The notes: a model not told the origin generated them from the sequence alone. Positions 35,301 to 42,499 are shown, numbered from the stretch's first letter. The stretch is DNA of 64,000 bases from Phragmitibacter sp965284365 (GCA_965284365.1 OZ260079.1:5704001-5768000), one strand, 5' to 3'. Numbers and translations are program-made.

Positions 35301-38184
35301 AGAGACCGTCCAGACCATCACCCTTCCTATCACGGACGATGCCATCATTGATGCGGGTGAGACCATCATCCTCACCCTTTCCAGCTACAACGGCGTGCAG
35401 AAAGGGACCATCAGCACCCACACCGTGACCATCACGGACAATGACCTTCCCGTCATGAGCATTGTCGCCAATGATCCGAATGCCGCAGAGGCTGGGCTCA
35501 ATCCTGGTCAGTTCACCGTCACTCGCACAGGGCCCACCACTGCTGCACTCACTGTCAGTCTGGCGCGATCCGGCACGGCAACGAGCGGTACAGATTACAC
35601 CGCCATTGCCAATCCTCTCAGCCTCATCATACCCGTGGGCGCATCCAGTGCTGTGGTGAATGTCACCATCCCGTCAAACGACTCCACGAATGAAGGCAAC
35701 GAGACCGTCATCCTTATGATGAGTCTGAGCCCAGCGTACACCATCGGTACCCCTTCCACCGCCACGGTTACCATTGCCGATGATGACCGCAGTACGGTGA
35801 CCATTGCCGCGACGGACAGTCAGGCCTCCGAGACGCCGGGCAATCCGGGATTGTTCACCATCACGCGGAGCCCACCGCTCACCACTCCTGTTTCCGTAAG
35901 CTACACGGTCTCAGGTACCGCCACCAGCACGACGGACTACACCTCCATCGGCACCATTGTCACCATCCCGCTCAATCAAAGCAGCATCACCATTCCCGTG
36001 ACCCCTGTGGATGATTCCGAGACGGAAGGCCCCGAGTACGTAACCGTCACACTGTCCAGCGGCTCATACACTATCACTGGTCAGGCCTACGAAAATGTGG
36101 TCATCGCGGACAATGACAACGCGCCCGTACTCTTTATCAATAGCCCGGCCAGTCAGGGGCCTCTCGTCGCCAGTGGCAATGGCATCATCCTTTCCGCTAC
36201 CATCACCGATGATGGCGCGCCAGCGGCTGTCACGCAGCAGTGGACTCAGATTAGTGGCCCGGGAGTGGCCGTCATCGAGTCCCCCACCTCCGCCACCACC
36301 GCATTCACCTTCACCCAGCCCGGCACTTACATCCTGCGCATCAGCGCGACTGATACGCAATTCAGCGTGAGTGATCAGGTTACCGTTGTGGTCGGCTCGC
36401 AACTGGTCGCTGCGGATTGGATCTCACAGGATCTCGGCCCCGCCTCTGCACGCCGCGGCCAAAGTGTCAGCTACAACGGGCTGTATACCGTGACCGGCAC
36501 AGGCGCGGGCTATGCCTCCACCGCCAATGACCAGGCTCATGTCATGGTGCGGCAGATCACCGGCAACGGCGCCATCACGGCGCGCCTCACCAGCTTTGTC
36601 AGCGGCACGGGCTTGTCTGGACTCACCATTCGCGACTCCATGACCCGCTCCATCAATCGCGCGGTATTGGGCGTTCTCCCCGGAGGGAATTTGCAATTCC
36701 GCGCCCGCACCACCGCGAATGCGAATGATGCTCAGATCGCCGCGCAAACAGGACTTTCCTTACCCCTTTGGCTTAAGCTGGAACGCAACTCCAGCACGGG
36801 CGAGATCATTGCCTCTTACGCGCCGGATGTCAGTGGCTCAGCCGGAGCGTGGACACAAGTCGGCACCACTTCCCCCACTTTTGTTGATAGTTCGGCTCAA
36901 TACGGTCTCACCACGACCAACAACAGCACCGCGGGCCTCACCACGGCTTTGTATGATAATGTCACGCTGACCCCCGCCCAGACCGGAGCGGCTCTCCTCG
37001 CGGAGGATCAGGGAAACAACATCACCACCCCCGGCAGCAGCAGTGTGGCCAGCGGTGTTTATACCGTGAATGGCGGCAACGGCTTTTACCATGGCTGGCA
37101 GTATTACGGGGACATGGTCGTGACCGCTCGGCTCGTCACTTTCACCTCCGGTGCTGGCAGCGCCGCGGGTGGTATTCGCATCGCGGAGAGCATGGAATCC
37201 GGCGGCTACCTGCACCTCGGCCGCATGCCTCAGGGAGCTTACAACGGTTACTACTGGACGAACATCGCAGGCGGCAGCGCCGGCGGACTCCCCAGCAGTG
37301 TCAACGCCGGCAACTGGATCCGCTTCATTCGCGAGGGCAATCGCATCTCCGCCTACCGCGCCAATGACTCCGGCGGCACGGCCGGCTCCTGGATTCAGAT
37401 CGGCCAGCCCCAGACCGTCATCATGACCACCCCGGTTTGGGTCGGCCTGTATGTCAACAACAACACCGGCGTCGGGCTGAACACCTGCACGTTCTCGAAC
37501 TTTACCATCGCCCCGCTTAACAAAGCGCCGATCGTGGATTCCGGTACTGTTGCCGGCACTCCCACCGGATCGGTCGCACTGAATGGCACGGTCACCGATG
37601 ACAACTTCCCCGAACCCGTGAGCCTCACGACCCTCTGGTCGAAACTCAGCGGCCCCGGCTCCCTCAGCTTCGCCAACAGCAGCGCCATCGATACCACGGC
37701 CACCTTCGGCAACAGCGGCAGTTTCACCCTGCGCCTCACTGCCGACGATGGCGCCGCTAAAAGCTTTGAAGACCTCCTCTTCACCGGCACCGGCGACCCC
37801 TTCACCCAATGGCAGGATGCTCAATTCACCGGCGGCGCCAGCAACCCCGCTGCCGGTATGACCCTCGACCCAGACTTTGACGGTGTCGTCAATCTCTTCG
37901 AATACGCCTTCGGCACCGATCCCGAACTCAGCGCCCCCACCAACGTCGTGCGCGACATCGCCGAGGAAAACAACGAACGATACCTCCGCCTCACCGTCAC
38001 CAAAAACCCCTCCGCCACCGACGTCACCTACGAGGTCCAAGCCACCAGCGACCCCTCCAATCCAAACTCCTGGACCAGCGTCGACCTGGTCGTCGAAGCC
38101 AACACCGCCACCCAACTCCGCGTCCGCGACAACATCCCCCTCGGCCCCGGCCGCCGCTTCCTGCGGGTAAAGGTGTCGAAATAG
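29344..38184 (+). CDS. Giant secreted protein: HEXXH metalloprotease domain, PKD, many Calx-beta and concanavalin-like modules
   Basis: Starting at GTG, this 2946-residue protein has an N-terminal hydrophobic export signal (LAFAVLTVAALTAAFLMW). A zinc-protease region carries WAHEIGHCFTLSH (near 462-474), fitting the HEXXHxxxxxH pattern of M6-like proteases. A PKD domain (about 657-745) and a carboxypeptidase-regulatory-like domain (about 748-824, YTISGRVTAQGVGLQDV) follow. From about 830 to 2255 there is a series of Calx-beta domains recognisable by VDYAVxGTAT, DYT, TIPAG and the DDD or DND ends. Concanavalin-like modules lie at about 1475-1855 and 2355-2720, a PKD-like domain at about 2727-2810, and a C-terminal region with DPDFDGVVNLFEYAFGTDPE, a calcium-loop-like tail common in this phylum. 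A cell-surface or matrix adhesin-protease role is likely. The length makes it one of the largest genes of its type. Confidence 0.88.
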   Translation: MRLTRLRLAFAVLTVAALTAAFLMWQSSHNDVSTTQSQKPASAPQKEDTFVSALDAFKSSDQTGKDSKAKSSQPSVQLLARPTLPRFNDWTQAYLKATPEERVTLLEEGKKLAEERRAEFKQLIVDDPRRAIAEAVPMVVRQQLPPEIVNLLEKRVNAVGVLRTFQAYPEEALPELEKNGVAVNLPTGSLTYRDAEMQTGETYRAYVYGRRAESTAWVPNASLNGVAMDTDFAVSESPSRTLEVGEAPAPATEKPAVTICPVSGEQSLDAEDIPEVITDNTPAVETATETVYFCQTIHIDTYNQTLIMGEGVTGGAFGFTGILPASPTPALGVVKVLIIPVTYADQNAVPSTEAALYAMLREVSDFYAKSSFGRLTLVGTVTPPVKLKHNESYYIARDTSNGGDINGATLTHTEARDEARKIGFDSNDYDCIGVRHNGGPQSYGGLGGGSSVWARSDSASLWAHEIGHCFTLSHANYWDTAGTSSIGAGSNNEYGDIFDNMGNGGFPSGQYNAQAKNQIKWMPQSYVESVAQSGIYRIYAMDQGTLDPSRKYAMTVLKDSQKTYWGEVRSLLDSSNPWVKNGMILGWRYPNGSGSNIQLLDTTPGSPFLKDDSPIALGSTFSDRESGIHLTTIAFNDTPRYIDVAVNLGQFAGNQRPVMTLATSAETVPTNAAVTFTATATDPDGDTLAYSWQDFGDTSIRAVYQNAPVITRTYSTAGTYIMTCTASDMKGNTTVQNKLITVGNGNSRYTISGRVTAQGVGLQDVVVTANGANGVVTDTNGYFTIANLVAGNYTLTPLLYGYSFTELFNNSITVGPSYSGATFEAEASPVVTIAASIPLASELSPVTTGQLRITRTGDISQSLTVNVNTASGSATKTTDYTISPDYVTGSQGFSTFTIPAGAADLDVTVTPVGDSTIEGPETAIYQLGVGSGYLIGAASSATVVINDDDTALPKVAIVATRANAPEGESNTAILTVSRTGSTLGALIVNYAVSGTATSLADYQVLTGTVTIPDGQSSAEILVTPQSDSISESIETVKVTLSTNASYFIDPLASNATANIYDDDTQTVTVVATDSVAAEVNLTAPNAEANTATFLVSRTGSTASPLTVYYAFTGASGMVMALHGVDFEAMPGSVTIPAGSSQATITILPRYDGLGEGTESVIIVLGAGATNYTLGTALTAQATITDNASDLPYVDVVNMGSASEPGTTANFRITVRGGSGTGTLPINFTMGGSATLTSDYTVTGTGNTSTGTSITLNNGAAVTKDVTITPVNDGAQEDIESVTLTLDSTSTYQTFAPTNAASMWLKDGSIPTVYVDAQVGTSGSSTFTEGATTTPVKFYVSRSGSTAASLTVNYAMSGTATHGDDYTSLPGSVTIPAGSIGADVVIAVTNDTIFEGGETIVLEPTAGPYSKGGNATMYITDNDTGTHNIGFAAPTSSGLESVATVNIPVNLSTASSSEVKVDYAVNSTNAGTNVSNSTRALPIWVRVVKTGDTITYFESNDGTIWTQRGTAATVTGLGTSYQAGLAVGSGSSTTSTVVTMDNFSVTGLDPGATTGTMAGVNIGNAGPSGSHTFSGGVYTVTSPGFGVGSGSTGDNIRFISMPVTNSANCTVTVRLLSQTVTTGSPRIGVMLRTTATASSAYAASLLNSIVGFLAYNRNTTGAAANSPATLNTVILPYWFRIVRAGDIFTTALSKDGVTWTNLGTAASQTLALGPKVLAGMTVSAASDGTLATATFDNFSITPAPTGSLQGRTLGFVNEQGFEGESGGLWTVTGSGNGLTTSNDEGHFVATEVTGDFTVRGRITSLTDGATGAQAGIMIREGREHYSRMMHAGFIKSGSFEQRYRLYTASNAFGSTVDYTLPAGTLTFAPGDLTKNITFDVVNDTIDEPNNVVTLQLTNANGAAITSTATYHSYTIVDDDEPPATPYAAFAASSTSVTENGGNASIQVSLSAPATSPVTVDYAVTGGTATGSGTDYTEVSGTLTFPAGETVQTITLPITDDAIIDAGETIILTLSSYNGVQKGTISTHTVTITDNDLPVMSIVANDPNAAEAGLNPGQFTVTRTGPTTAALTVSLARSGTATSGTDYTAIANPLSLIIPVGASSAVVNVTIPSNDSTNEGNETVILMMSLSPAYTIGTPSTATVTIADDDRSTVTIAATDSQASETPGNPGLFTITRSPPLTTPVSVSYTVSGTATSTTDYTSIGTIVTIPLNQSSITIPVTPVDDSETEGPEYVTVTLSSGSYTITGQAYENVVIADNDNAPVLFINSPASQGPLVASGNGIILSATITDDGAPAAVTQQWTQISGPGVAVIESPTSATTAFTFTQPGTYILRISATDTQFSVSDQVTVVVGSQLVAADWISQDLGPASARRGQSVSYNGLYTVTGTGAGYASTANDQAHVMVRQITGNGAITARLTSFVSGTGLSGLTIRDSMTRSINRAVLGVLPGGNLQFRARTTANANDAQIAAQTGLSLPLWLKLERNSSTGEIIASYAPDVSGSAGAWTQVGTTSPTFVDSSAQYGLTTTNNSTAGLTTALYDNVTLTPAQTGAALLAEDQGNNITTPGSSSVASGVYTVNGGNGFYHGWQYYGDMVVTARLVTFTSGAGSAAGGIRIAESMESGGYLHLGRMPQGAYNGYYWTNIAGGSAGGLPSSVNAGNWIRFIREGNRISAYRANDSGGTAGSWIQIGQPQTVIMTTPVWVGLYVNNNTGVGLNTCTFSNFTIAPLNKAPIVDSGTVAGTPTGSVALNGTVTDDNFPEPVSLTTLWSKLSGPGSLSFANSSAIDTTATFGNSGSFTLRLTADDGAAKSFEDLLFTGTGDPFTQWQDAQFTGGASNPAAGMTLDPDFDGVVNLFEYAFGTDPELSAPTNVVRDIAEENNERYLRLTVTKNPSATDVTYEVQATSDPSNPNSWTSVDLVVEANTATQLRVRDNIPLGPGRRFLRVKVSK

Positions 38185-38857
38185 CAAGCTTGGCATCAGG
38201 CTAGGCGATTCATTCTAACCCCAAGACAAAGAGTCGACGGGACGCCCAACAAAGGAGCGCGGCTATCCTAGCCGTGCCCGACGGACGTTGCTACCACCAA
38301 TCATCAAAGCAAACACCGCCTCACACATACCTTCCCCCTCAAAAGCGCCAAAGGCTCGGCCTCATACCAGCCCAAGGGCAACGCGCAGGGCTTTATCGCT
38401 TCAGAAGATTGTGAAATCCTCACCGAGAAAAAGGTGTCTTAGCACCATGCTTGATGCCCCCTGCAGCCCGAGCCCCGGAGGGGCTCTCCGTGAATAGCCA
38501 GGGGTTTTAACCCCTGGACTTGTGCAACACGAGCCGTACCCCGGAGGGGTACTCCTATGCGCGATTGATATGATCCTTCCCGACTTGATCGTTCCGGCCC
38601 ATACACTACTTGTTCCCCCGAGGCATGCCATATAGCGCCGGACATCCTTCGTAGTGGTCACTAGCGTCCACGAACGCCACGGCATTTCCTCTCTGAAGTC
38701 TGCTTGCAATTGCCTCGCGAATGCCAACTGCCTTCCTCCCAGGCCCCAGCCACAGACCACCTTCCCCGAACGCCAAAGGCGTTCCGCCCTAAAGCCCAGG
38801 GTTGCGCGAAGACGCAACCCTGGGAAAGATCACATCAGCACCACATCCCTGTAAGAG
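38185..38857. repeat. Palindrome-rich spacer with several strong hairpins
   Basis: No gene is visible in these 673 bases. Hairpins are packed densely: an AGGAGCGCGGCT-atcct-AGCCG repeat (38253-38277), AGCCCCGGAGGGGCT (38471-38485), CCAGGGG-ttttaa-CCCCTGG (38498-38517), GTACCCCGGAGGGGTAC (38536-38552), GAACGCC-aaa-GGCGTTC (38768-38784), and a 12-bp stem CCCAGGGTTGCG / CGCAACCCTGGG (38795-38806 and 38813-38824). The CCCCGGAGGGG type recurs in PVC-group genomes as far as I know. This looks like a composite of dispersed repeats, possibly including the terminator of the giant gene. Confidence 0.7.
38253..38277 (+). repeat. AGGAGCG-type dispersed palindrome
   Basis: AGGAGCGCGGCTATCCTAGC continues to CG and forms the stem CGGCT/AGCCG. 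The copy at 51833-51857 (minus strand) differs only in the five-base loop (GTCCC instead of ATCCT), showing a conserved stem with variable loop. Confidence 0.75.
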
Positions 38858-39379
38858 ATGCGCCCCGTCGCCCACTCCCCGGCCATGCCTAACAACCACT
38901 CGCATCCATCTCCCGGCACGCGCCACCCTCCCCAAGCCCGCATCCGTCCCTTCACACACCGGGACTTTCCCGAATGGCTCCGCATGCGCCGCACTCTCTG
39001 GCCAGACCTCCGCGAGGAAGACGAAGCCGCCGAAGCCGAATCCTGGGTTTCCCGCGGCGACACCATCGTCATTGTCGCCGAACGCTTCACCGACAAAGGA
39101 ACTCTCTGCGGCTTCGCCGAAGCCGCCTCCCGCCCCTACGCCGACGGCTGCATCACCAACCCCGTCGCCTTCCTCGAAGGCTGGTACGTGGACGGCGACA
39201 TGCGCCGCCGCGGCATCGGCCAGGCCCTCCTCCACGCCGTCGAATCCTGGGCCCGCGCTCAAGGCTTCCAGGAAATGGGCTCCGACGCCCTCATCGACAA
39301 CCGCGTCTCCCAACGCGCCCACTCCGCCCTCGGCTTCGAAGAAGTCGAACGCGCCGTCCGCTATAGAAAAAAGCTGTAA
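38858..39379 (+). CDS. GNAT acetyltransferase resembling aminoglycoside 6'-N-acetyltransferase
   Basis: This protein has 173 residues from 38858 (an internal Met at 38885 would give 164). The acetyl-CoA motif is RRRGIGQALL. The context around it is unusually specific: LRMRRTLWPDL near the N-terminus, DGCITNPVAFLEGWYVDGDMR, then VESWARAQGFQEMGSDALID and SQRAHSALGFEEVERAVRY at the end. That sequence of motifs matches the AAC(6')-I family, which acetylates aminoglycosides. Chromosomal homologues exist in many environmental bacteria, and the natural substrate may differ. It stands alone between two palindrome-rich spacers. Confidence 0.82.
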   Translation: MRPVAHSPAMPNNHSHPSPGTRHPPQARIRPFTHRDFPEWLRMRRTLWPDLREEDEAAEAESWVSRGDTIVIVAERFTDKGTLCGFAEAASRPYADGCITNPVAFLEGWYVDGDMRRRGIGQALLHAVESWARAQGFQEMGSDALIDNRVSQRAHSALGFEEVERAVRYRKKL

Positions 39380-39424
39380 CAGGCAAGCAATAGCGCCTTA
39401 ACCTAACAATAAGTCGCGGGCACT

Positions 39425-39473
39425 GTTTTTGGAGTGCGGCGGCAAACGAAGAGCGACGCCGCTTTAGCCTGCC
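39425..39473 (+). repeat. REP-like palindrome, plus orientation
   Basis: GTTTTTGGAGTGCGGCGGCA begins the unit and CGACGCCGCTTTAGCCTGCC ends it. GCGGCG-type stem arms surround a short variable middle. This copy is intact at the TGGAG|TGCGG position where other copies carry IS110 insertions and has C (in the complementary reading CGCACTCC) at the variable site. Confidence 0.75.
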
Positions 39474-39702
39474 AATCACGCTCTAGCCAACCAACTGAAA
39501 ACTCCCAGCCCCCAGCCCCAGTCACACCTCCACTGCTTCCACCCAAACCCCGCCCCTTCGCTCCAACCGCGCCCCTCAACCGTTGCGAGCCACCAACCAT
39601 CCACCATCTTCACCCATACCATACCACCGCCATGCCATGCGCCCCCTCACAACCACCTTCATCCCCTATTCCCCCATCAATCACGCACCACTTTTCCACA
39701 AT

Positions 39703-39720
39703 CCTGACTATATAGTCAGG
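39703..39720. repeat. Perfect 18-bp palindrome
   Basis: CCTGACTATATAGTCAGG is fully self-complementary. It stands in a C-rich spacer with no adjacent start codon. It could be a dimeric regulator site or the relic of an insertion end. Confidence 0.6.
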
Positions 39721-39827
39721 AATAACGCCGATTCCCACACGCTTCACGGCCACTCCACGCCTTTTCGCCCCACTTCAAACACTCAACCGCACTTCACGCC
39801 ACCTCCCAAAAACTCCCTCCTCCGCCA

Positions 39828-39849
39828 TTGCGTACTACATAGTACGCAA
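39828..39849. repeat. 9-bp stem hairpin TTGCGTACT-acat-AGTACGCAA
   Basis: The two arms are perfectly complementary with a four-base loop. This is the second strong palindrome within 110 bases of the 39703 palindrome. The two share a TA-rich centre but not their arms. Confidence 0.6.
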
Positions 39850-40045
39850 TATCGCGTATTCCTTCACGCCCCAGCGCCCCTTCAAGCTTTTCTGCCCCAC
39901 TTCAACAACTCAACCGCACTAGCCACCCCTTTCGTCACTCCCCGCACACTCACTCCATCTCTTTCAAACCTTCGCGTCTTCGCGCCTTCGCGGTGAACCT
40001 AAAACGCCGTTCCTCCCCCCCGTCTTAGCCATCACTCCATCCCGC

Positions 40046-41032
40046 CTACTTCCCCTTCCCCTCAATCTCAATCTTCGCATGCCGCGCCAGATACACCGCC
40101 ACGGCATCCGTCAGCGCCCGCGCAAACTCCGCCCGATGCTCCGCAGTATCTCGATTCGAGTACGGCGTCTCCAATTGAACCCCATCCAGACTCGGCCCAG
40201 TAGCACCTCTCGACCCATGAGTTTCCGTGCTATACCCTCCGAAAAAATATAAGTCGTCCAGCTCCGGCAAGTTCTTGGGAGACGGCACACAGGGAATACC
40301 CCGGGCTTCTAACAATCCGCCCAAACTGTTCGGCCCACGCACCAAATCCGCGAAGCTATCCGGCGACTTCTCTGCCAATAACTTGATGCTGCTTTTTGCG
40401 ATCAGGTCCGGACCATTCAGCCGCTGATCCGGCAGTCTCAGATCTTTGATCCCCAGCAGATAACCGATCTCCGTGAAAGCCTTCTGATGGCTATGCCCAT
40501 GGATATCCAGATACAAACCCCCCGGATATTTGGACAGCACCTCCTTTGCCGCTGAGTCGATGAACCCATGATAATCCCGCCATGCGGTCTCCGCAGTCGC
40601 GCCCCCTTGGGCCGCCTCGATCACCTCACGATTGCAGTCCAGCTTCACCCTCGCGAGCAGGCACACCGCCAGATGCGGCTTCTTGCCAAAACGTTCCCCC
40701 ATGGCCTCACGAATCGCCTTTGCCAGTTCCATTGTCCGGGTGTCGCGCTGCAACCGCCCATACTTCCGATCCGGCAACTCCGCCGGCTTCAGCGGCCCAC
40801 CATGCGGCGCTGAAATCACGATCGGCAACTCCCCCGGCCAATACTGAATGTAAGGCGTGGCCCCCAGCTTCGGTGGATCTGCTGGATCAGTGGAAGACAG
40901 CGAATCCGGCGCCGCGCGCTTGGCTTTGGTGGGGGCGGCTACCTTAGGCGTCTCACCGACCAACGTCCCAGACAAGCCAAGGAAACCAACCAACAAAGTT
41001 GAGCAGAATAGAACGTTGCGGACAGAAAACAT
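40046..41032 (-). CDS. Secreted N-formylglutamate-amidohydrolase-like protein
   Basis: This 328-residue protein has a signal peptide (FCSTLLVGFLGLSGTLVG) and a Pro/Ala linker. The domain carries VISAPHGG (His77), VKLDCNRE (131-136) and YLDIHGHSHQ (His178, His180, His182), the zinc-site order seen in N-formylglutamate amidohydrolase and related poly-gamma-glutamate hydrolases. The overall length is typical. The exported location argues for a cell-wall or extracellular gamma-glutamyl or formyl-amide substrate rather than histidine degradation, which is an inference. Its start lies only 27 bases from the right end of the first IS110 element. Confidence 0.7.
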   Translation of the reverse strand: MFSVRNVLFCSTLLVGFLGLSGTLVGETPKVAAPTKAKRAAPDSLSSTDPADPPKLGATPYIQYWPGELPIVISAPHGGPLKPAELPDRKYGRLQRDTRTMELAKAIREAMGERFGKKPHLAVCLLARVKLDCNREVIEAAQGGATAETAWRDYHGFIDSAAKEVLSKYPGGLYLDIHGHSHQKAFTEIGYLLGIKDLRLPDQRLNGPDLIAKSSIKLLAEKSPDSFADLVRGPNSLGGLLEARGIPCVPSPKNLPELDDLYFFGGYSTETHGSRGATGPSLDGVQLETPYSNRDTAEHRAEFARALTDAVAVYLARHAKIEIEGKGK

Positions 41033-41070
41033 GTGTGAAGCAGCGGATCAGTTTTTGGAGCAACGGTGTT

Positions 41071-42039
41071 CTAGGCAAGTGTAAAAAGTGGATCTTTTAG
41101 CATTTGATTCATTGTGCAAAGGAGTTTGCGCATGACTGCGGTGAGAGCTGTTTTGGGAGCCTTGCCGTCATTGATGAGACGGTTGTAGTAGGGTTTGAGG
41201 ACAGGGTTGCAACGGCTGGCGCTGACCGCTGCCATGTAGAGGGCGCGTCGTGCTTGAGCACGGCCGCCGCCGATGGTGCGTTTGCCTTTAACGGTGCCGC
41301 TATCACGGTTGCGTGGAGCCAGGCCCGCCAAGGCCGCGACCTGCTGCCGATTCATGGTGCCCAGTTCAGGGAGAGCTGCGAGCACGCCGTGAGCGGTCGT
41401 GGCACCCACGCCCTGGAGTTGACTAAGGCGTTGGACCTTGTCATGAAGCACGGGGTCGTGAGCACCTAGAGCGCAGATACGGTTGTCCCAATATTCGATC
41501 TGTTTTTTTAGGAAGGCGATGGTTTGCTCTGCTTCCTTGATCACCGCAGGGTTGGCATGAGTGTGGAGACGGTTCTTCTCTTTGACCAGTTCGCTCATGA
41601 GTTGAGAGCGCCGAACGTTGAAGTCTGTCAGATCGCGTTGGGTTTGGGTCGGTTTGAGCGTGGGAGCAGGCTTGATATCCTGGCCAAAGCGGGTGAGCCA
41701 GTGGGCATCGATGGCATCGGTTTTGGCCAGGACACCATGGGCGTCGACCAGGGAGCGTCCCCGTTTTGGATGGATGCGGCTGAAGGTTATGTCGGCATCA
41801 TGGAGCGAGGCCTCCAGAAGGCGTTCATAGCCGCCGGTGGCTTCGAAGATGACGTGGAAGGATACTTTATCTTTGTGTTTGGTTTTGAGTTTATGCAGGG
41901 CTTTGAGCAGACGCTGGTGGCCTTCTCTGGTGTTTGGGACTGAAGCCAGTGCGGGGAGCACGGCCACGTCAATTTGCAGAGAGTCCTTGGCAACGTCGAT
42001 GCCAAGGTAAATAGTGGGGACGGTGTCTTCAGGGCTCAT
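41071..42039 (-). CDS. IS110-family transposase (DEDD recombinase), copy A
   Basis: The ATG at 42039 (MSPEDTVPTIYLGIDVAKDSL) is chosen because it aligns exactly with the start of copy B; an upstream Met at 42078 would extend into the leader. The 322-residue product has the RuvC-like DEDD residues LGIDVAKDS (Asp), FEATGGYER (Glu) and KTDAIDA (two Asp). A central coiled region follows, then the C-terminal Tnp_2 domain with VGATTAHGVLAALPELG and LAGLAPRNRDSG, whose Ser is the expected second catalytic residue. It appears intact. The protein is clearly diverged from copy B (for example RMLKDP versus different internal residues), so the two are not a very recent duplication. Confidence 0.93.
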   Translation of the reverse strand: MSPEDTVPTIYLGIDVAKDSLQIDVAVLPALASVPNTREGHQRLLKALHKLKTKHKDKVSFHVIFEATGGYERLLEASLHDADITFSRIHPKRGRSLVDAHGVLAKTDAIDAHWLTRFGQDIKPAPTLKPTQTQRDLTDFNVRRSQLMSELVKEKNRLHTHANPAVIKEAEQTIAFLKKQIEYWDNRICALGAHDPVLHDKVQRLSQLQGVGATTAHGVLAALPELGTMNRQQVAALAGLAPRNRDSGTVKGKRTIGGGRAQARRALYMAAVSASRCNPVLKPYYNRLINDGKAPKTALTAVMRKLLCTMNQMLKDPLFTLA

Positions 42040-42040
42040 A

Positions 42041-42217
42041 CTTGTAACATCCGAGCTGCTCCAGGCCGGAGCGCTCATTCAACGGTTCGAGTTCAGAGAC
42101 AGGCGTTAGGGAACAGGCTCCAAGAGCGCTCTCGACTGTGTCAGCAGTCGGAACAAGTGCGGTTGGTTCTCACTGACGCCACCGTGGTTGAGATGGCCAT
42201 CTCAACCACGGTGCCAA
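42041..42217 (-). ncRNA. Putative IS110 bridge RNA, copy A
   Basis: The leader between the left end and the transposase ATG contains, in order along the minus strand: a 34-base perfect hairpin (42180-42213, CACCGTGGTTGAG arm); ACCGCACTTGT (42153-42163), which matches the REP/left-end junction of this copy; an inner hairpin CGACTG-ctgaca-CAGTCG; CTTGGAG (42118-42124), matching the complement of the right target CTCCAA; ACCGTTG (42080-42086), matching the element's right end; and TACAAG (42041-42046), matching the complement of the left end CTTGTA. Target loop then donor loop is the known bridge RNA order of IS110 elements. Transcript ends are not visible. Confidence 0.72.
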
Positions 42218-42270
42218 CCCTTAGCCGCGCTTTACAGCGGGGGCAAAGACTTGGCAGATCAGAACATACA

Positions 42271-42308
42271 AGTGCGGTGGGAAGCGAAGCGCCACACCGC
42301 TTTGGCCT
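42271..42308 (+). repeat. REP-like palindrome interrupted by IS110 copy A
   Basis: AGTGCGGTGGGAAGCGAAGC continues GCCACACCGCTTTGGCCTGG and forms the GCGGTG/CACCGC stem. The missing TTTTTGG start of the unit is found across the insertion at 41052-41058. Confidence 0.8.
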
Positions 42309-42424
42309 GGCCGATAAGGTAAGAAGCAATCATTAATATAAACAGCCACTTCACCAGGGAACAGCAAGGTCACCAGTCATGACGTCCCGCAGGCGATCCG
42401 CTTATCACACTTATTCGCCAATGC

Positions 42425-42466
42425 ACAAAAAAACCTGCGCGGAGGAAACTCCCCCCCGCGCAGGTT
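42425..42466 (-). terminator. Rho-independent terminator downstream of tatC
   Basis: On the minus strand AACCTGCGCGG pairs with CCGCGCAGGTT (42432-42442 and 42456-42466) around a 13-base loop, followed by a run of seven T. It lies 34 bases after the tatC stop codon. Confidence 0.9.
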
Positions 42467-42499
42467 CATGAACTTTCACTTAAACGATCAGCGCTCTAC

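Larger units (their letters stand above)
39380..40045. other. C-rich intergenic region with REP, palindromes and a dispersed TTCGCG repeat
   Basis: These 666 bases hold no convincing gene. They are strikingly pyrimidine-rich on the plus strand, with Pro/Ser/Thr-rich false frames. They contain a REP copy (39425-39473), two perfect palindromes (39703-39720 and 39828-39849) and, at 39967-39994, CTTCGCGTCTTCGCGCCTTC, a dispersed sequence whose relatives also lie at 46438-46460 and 46556-46577. Confidence 0.6.
41059..42270 (-). mobile_element. IS110-family element, copy A, inserted in a REP palindrome
   Basis: The boundaries come from comparison with copy B at 57808-59019. Both share the left end TGTATGTTCTGA and the right end ACACCGTTGCT and diverge outside. 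Read along the transposase strand, copy A is preceded by the REP sequence CCCACCGCACT (42271-42281) and followed by CCAAAAA (41052-41058), so an intact REP is reconstituted if the element is removed. The element is 1212 bp with a 231-bp leader, one gene and 12 bp after the stop. There are no terminal inverted repeats, as expected for this family. Confidence 0.88.

Noticed and set aside
36838..38196. 452-codon minus-strand frame at the end of the giant gene
   Set aside because: Gly/Val/Ala-rich shadow of Thr/Ser-rich coding sequence on the plus strand.
39434..39996. Pro/Ser/Thr/His-rich frames in the spacer after the acetyltransferase
   Set aside because: Composition effect of a C-rich strand that also contains REP and palindromes; no start signal or domain.
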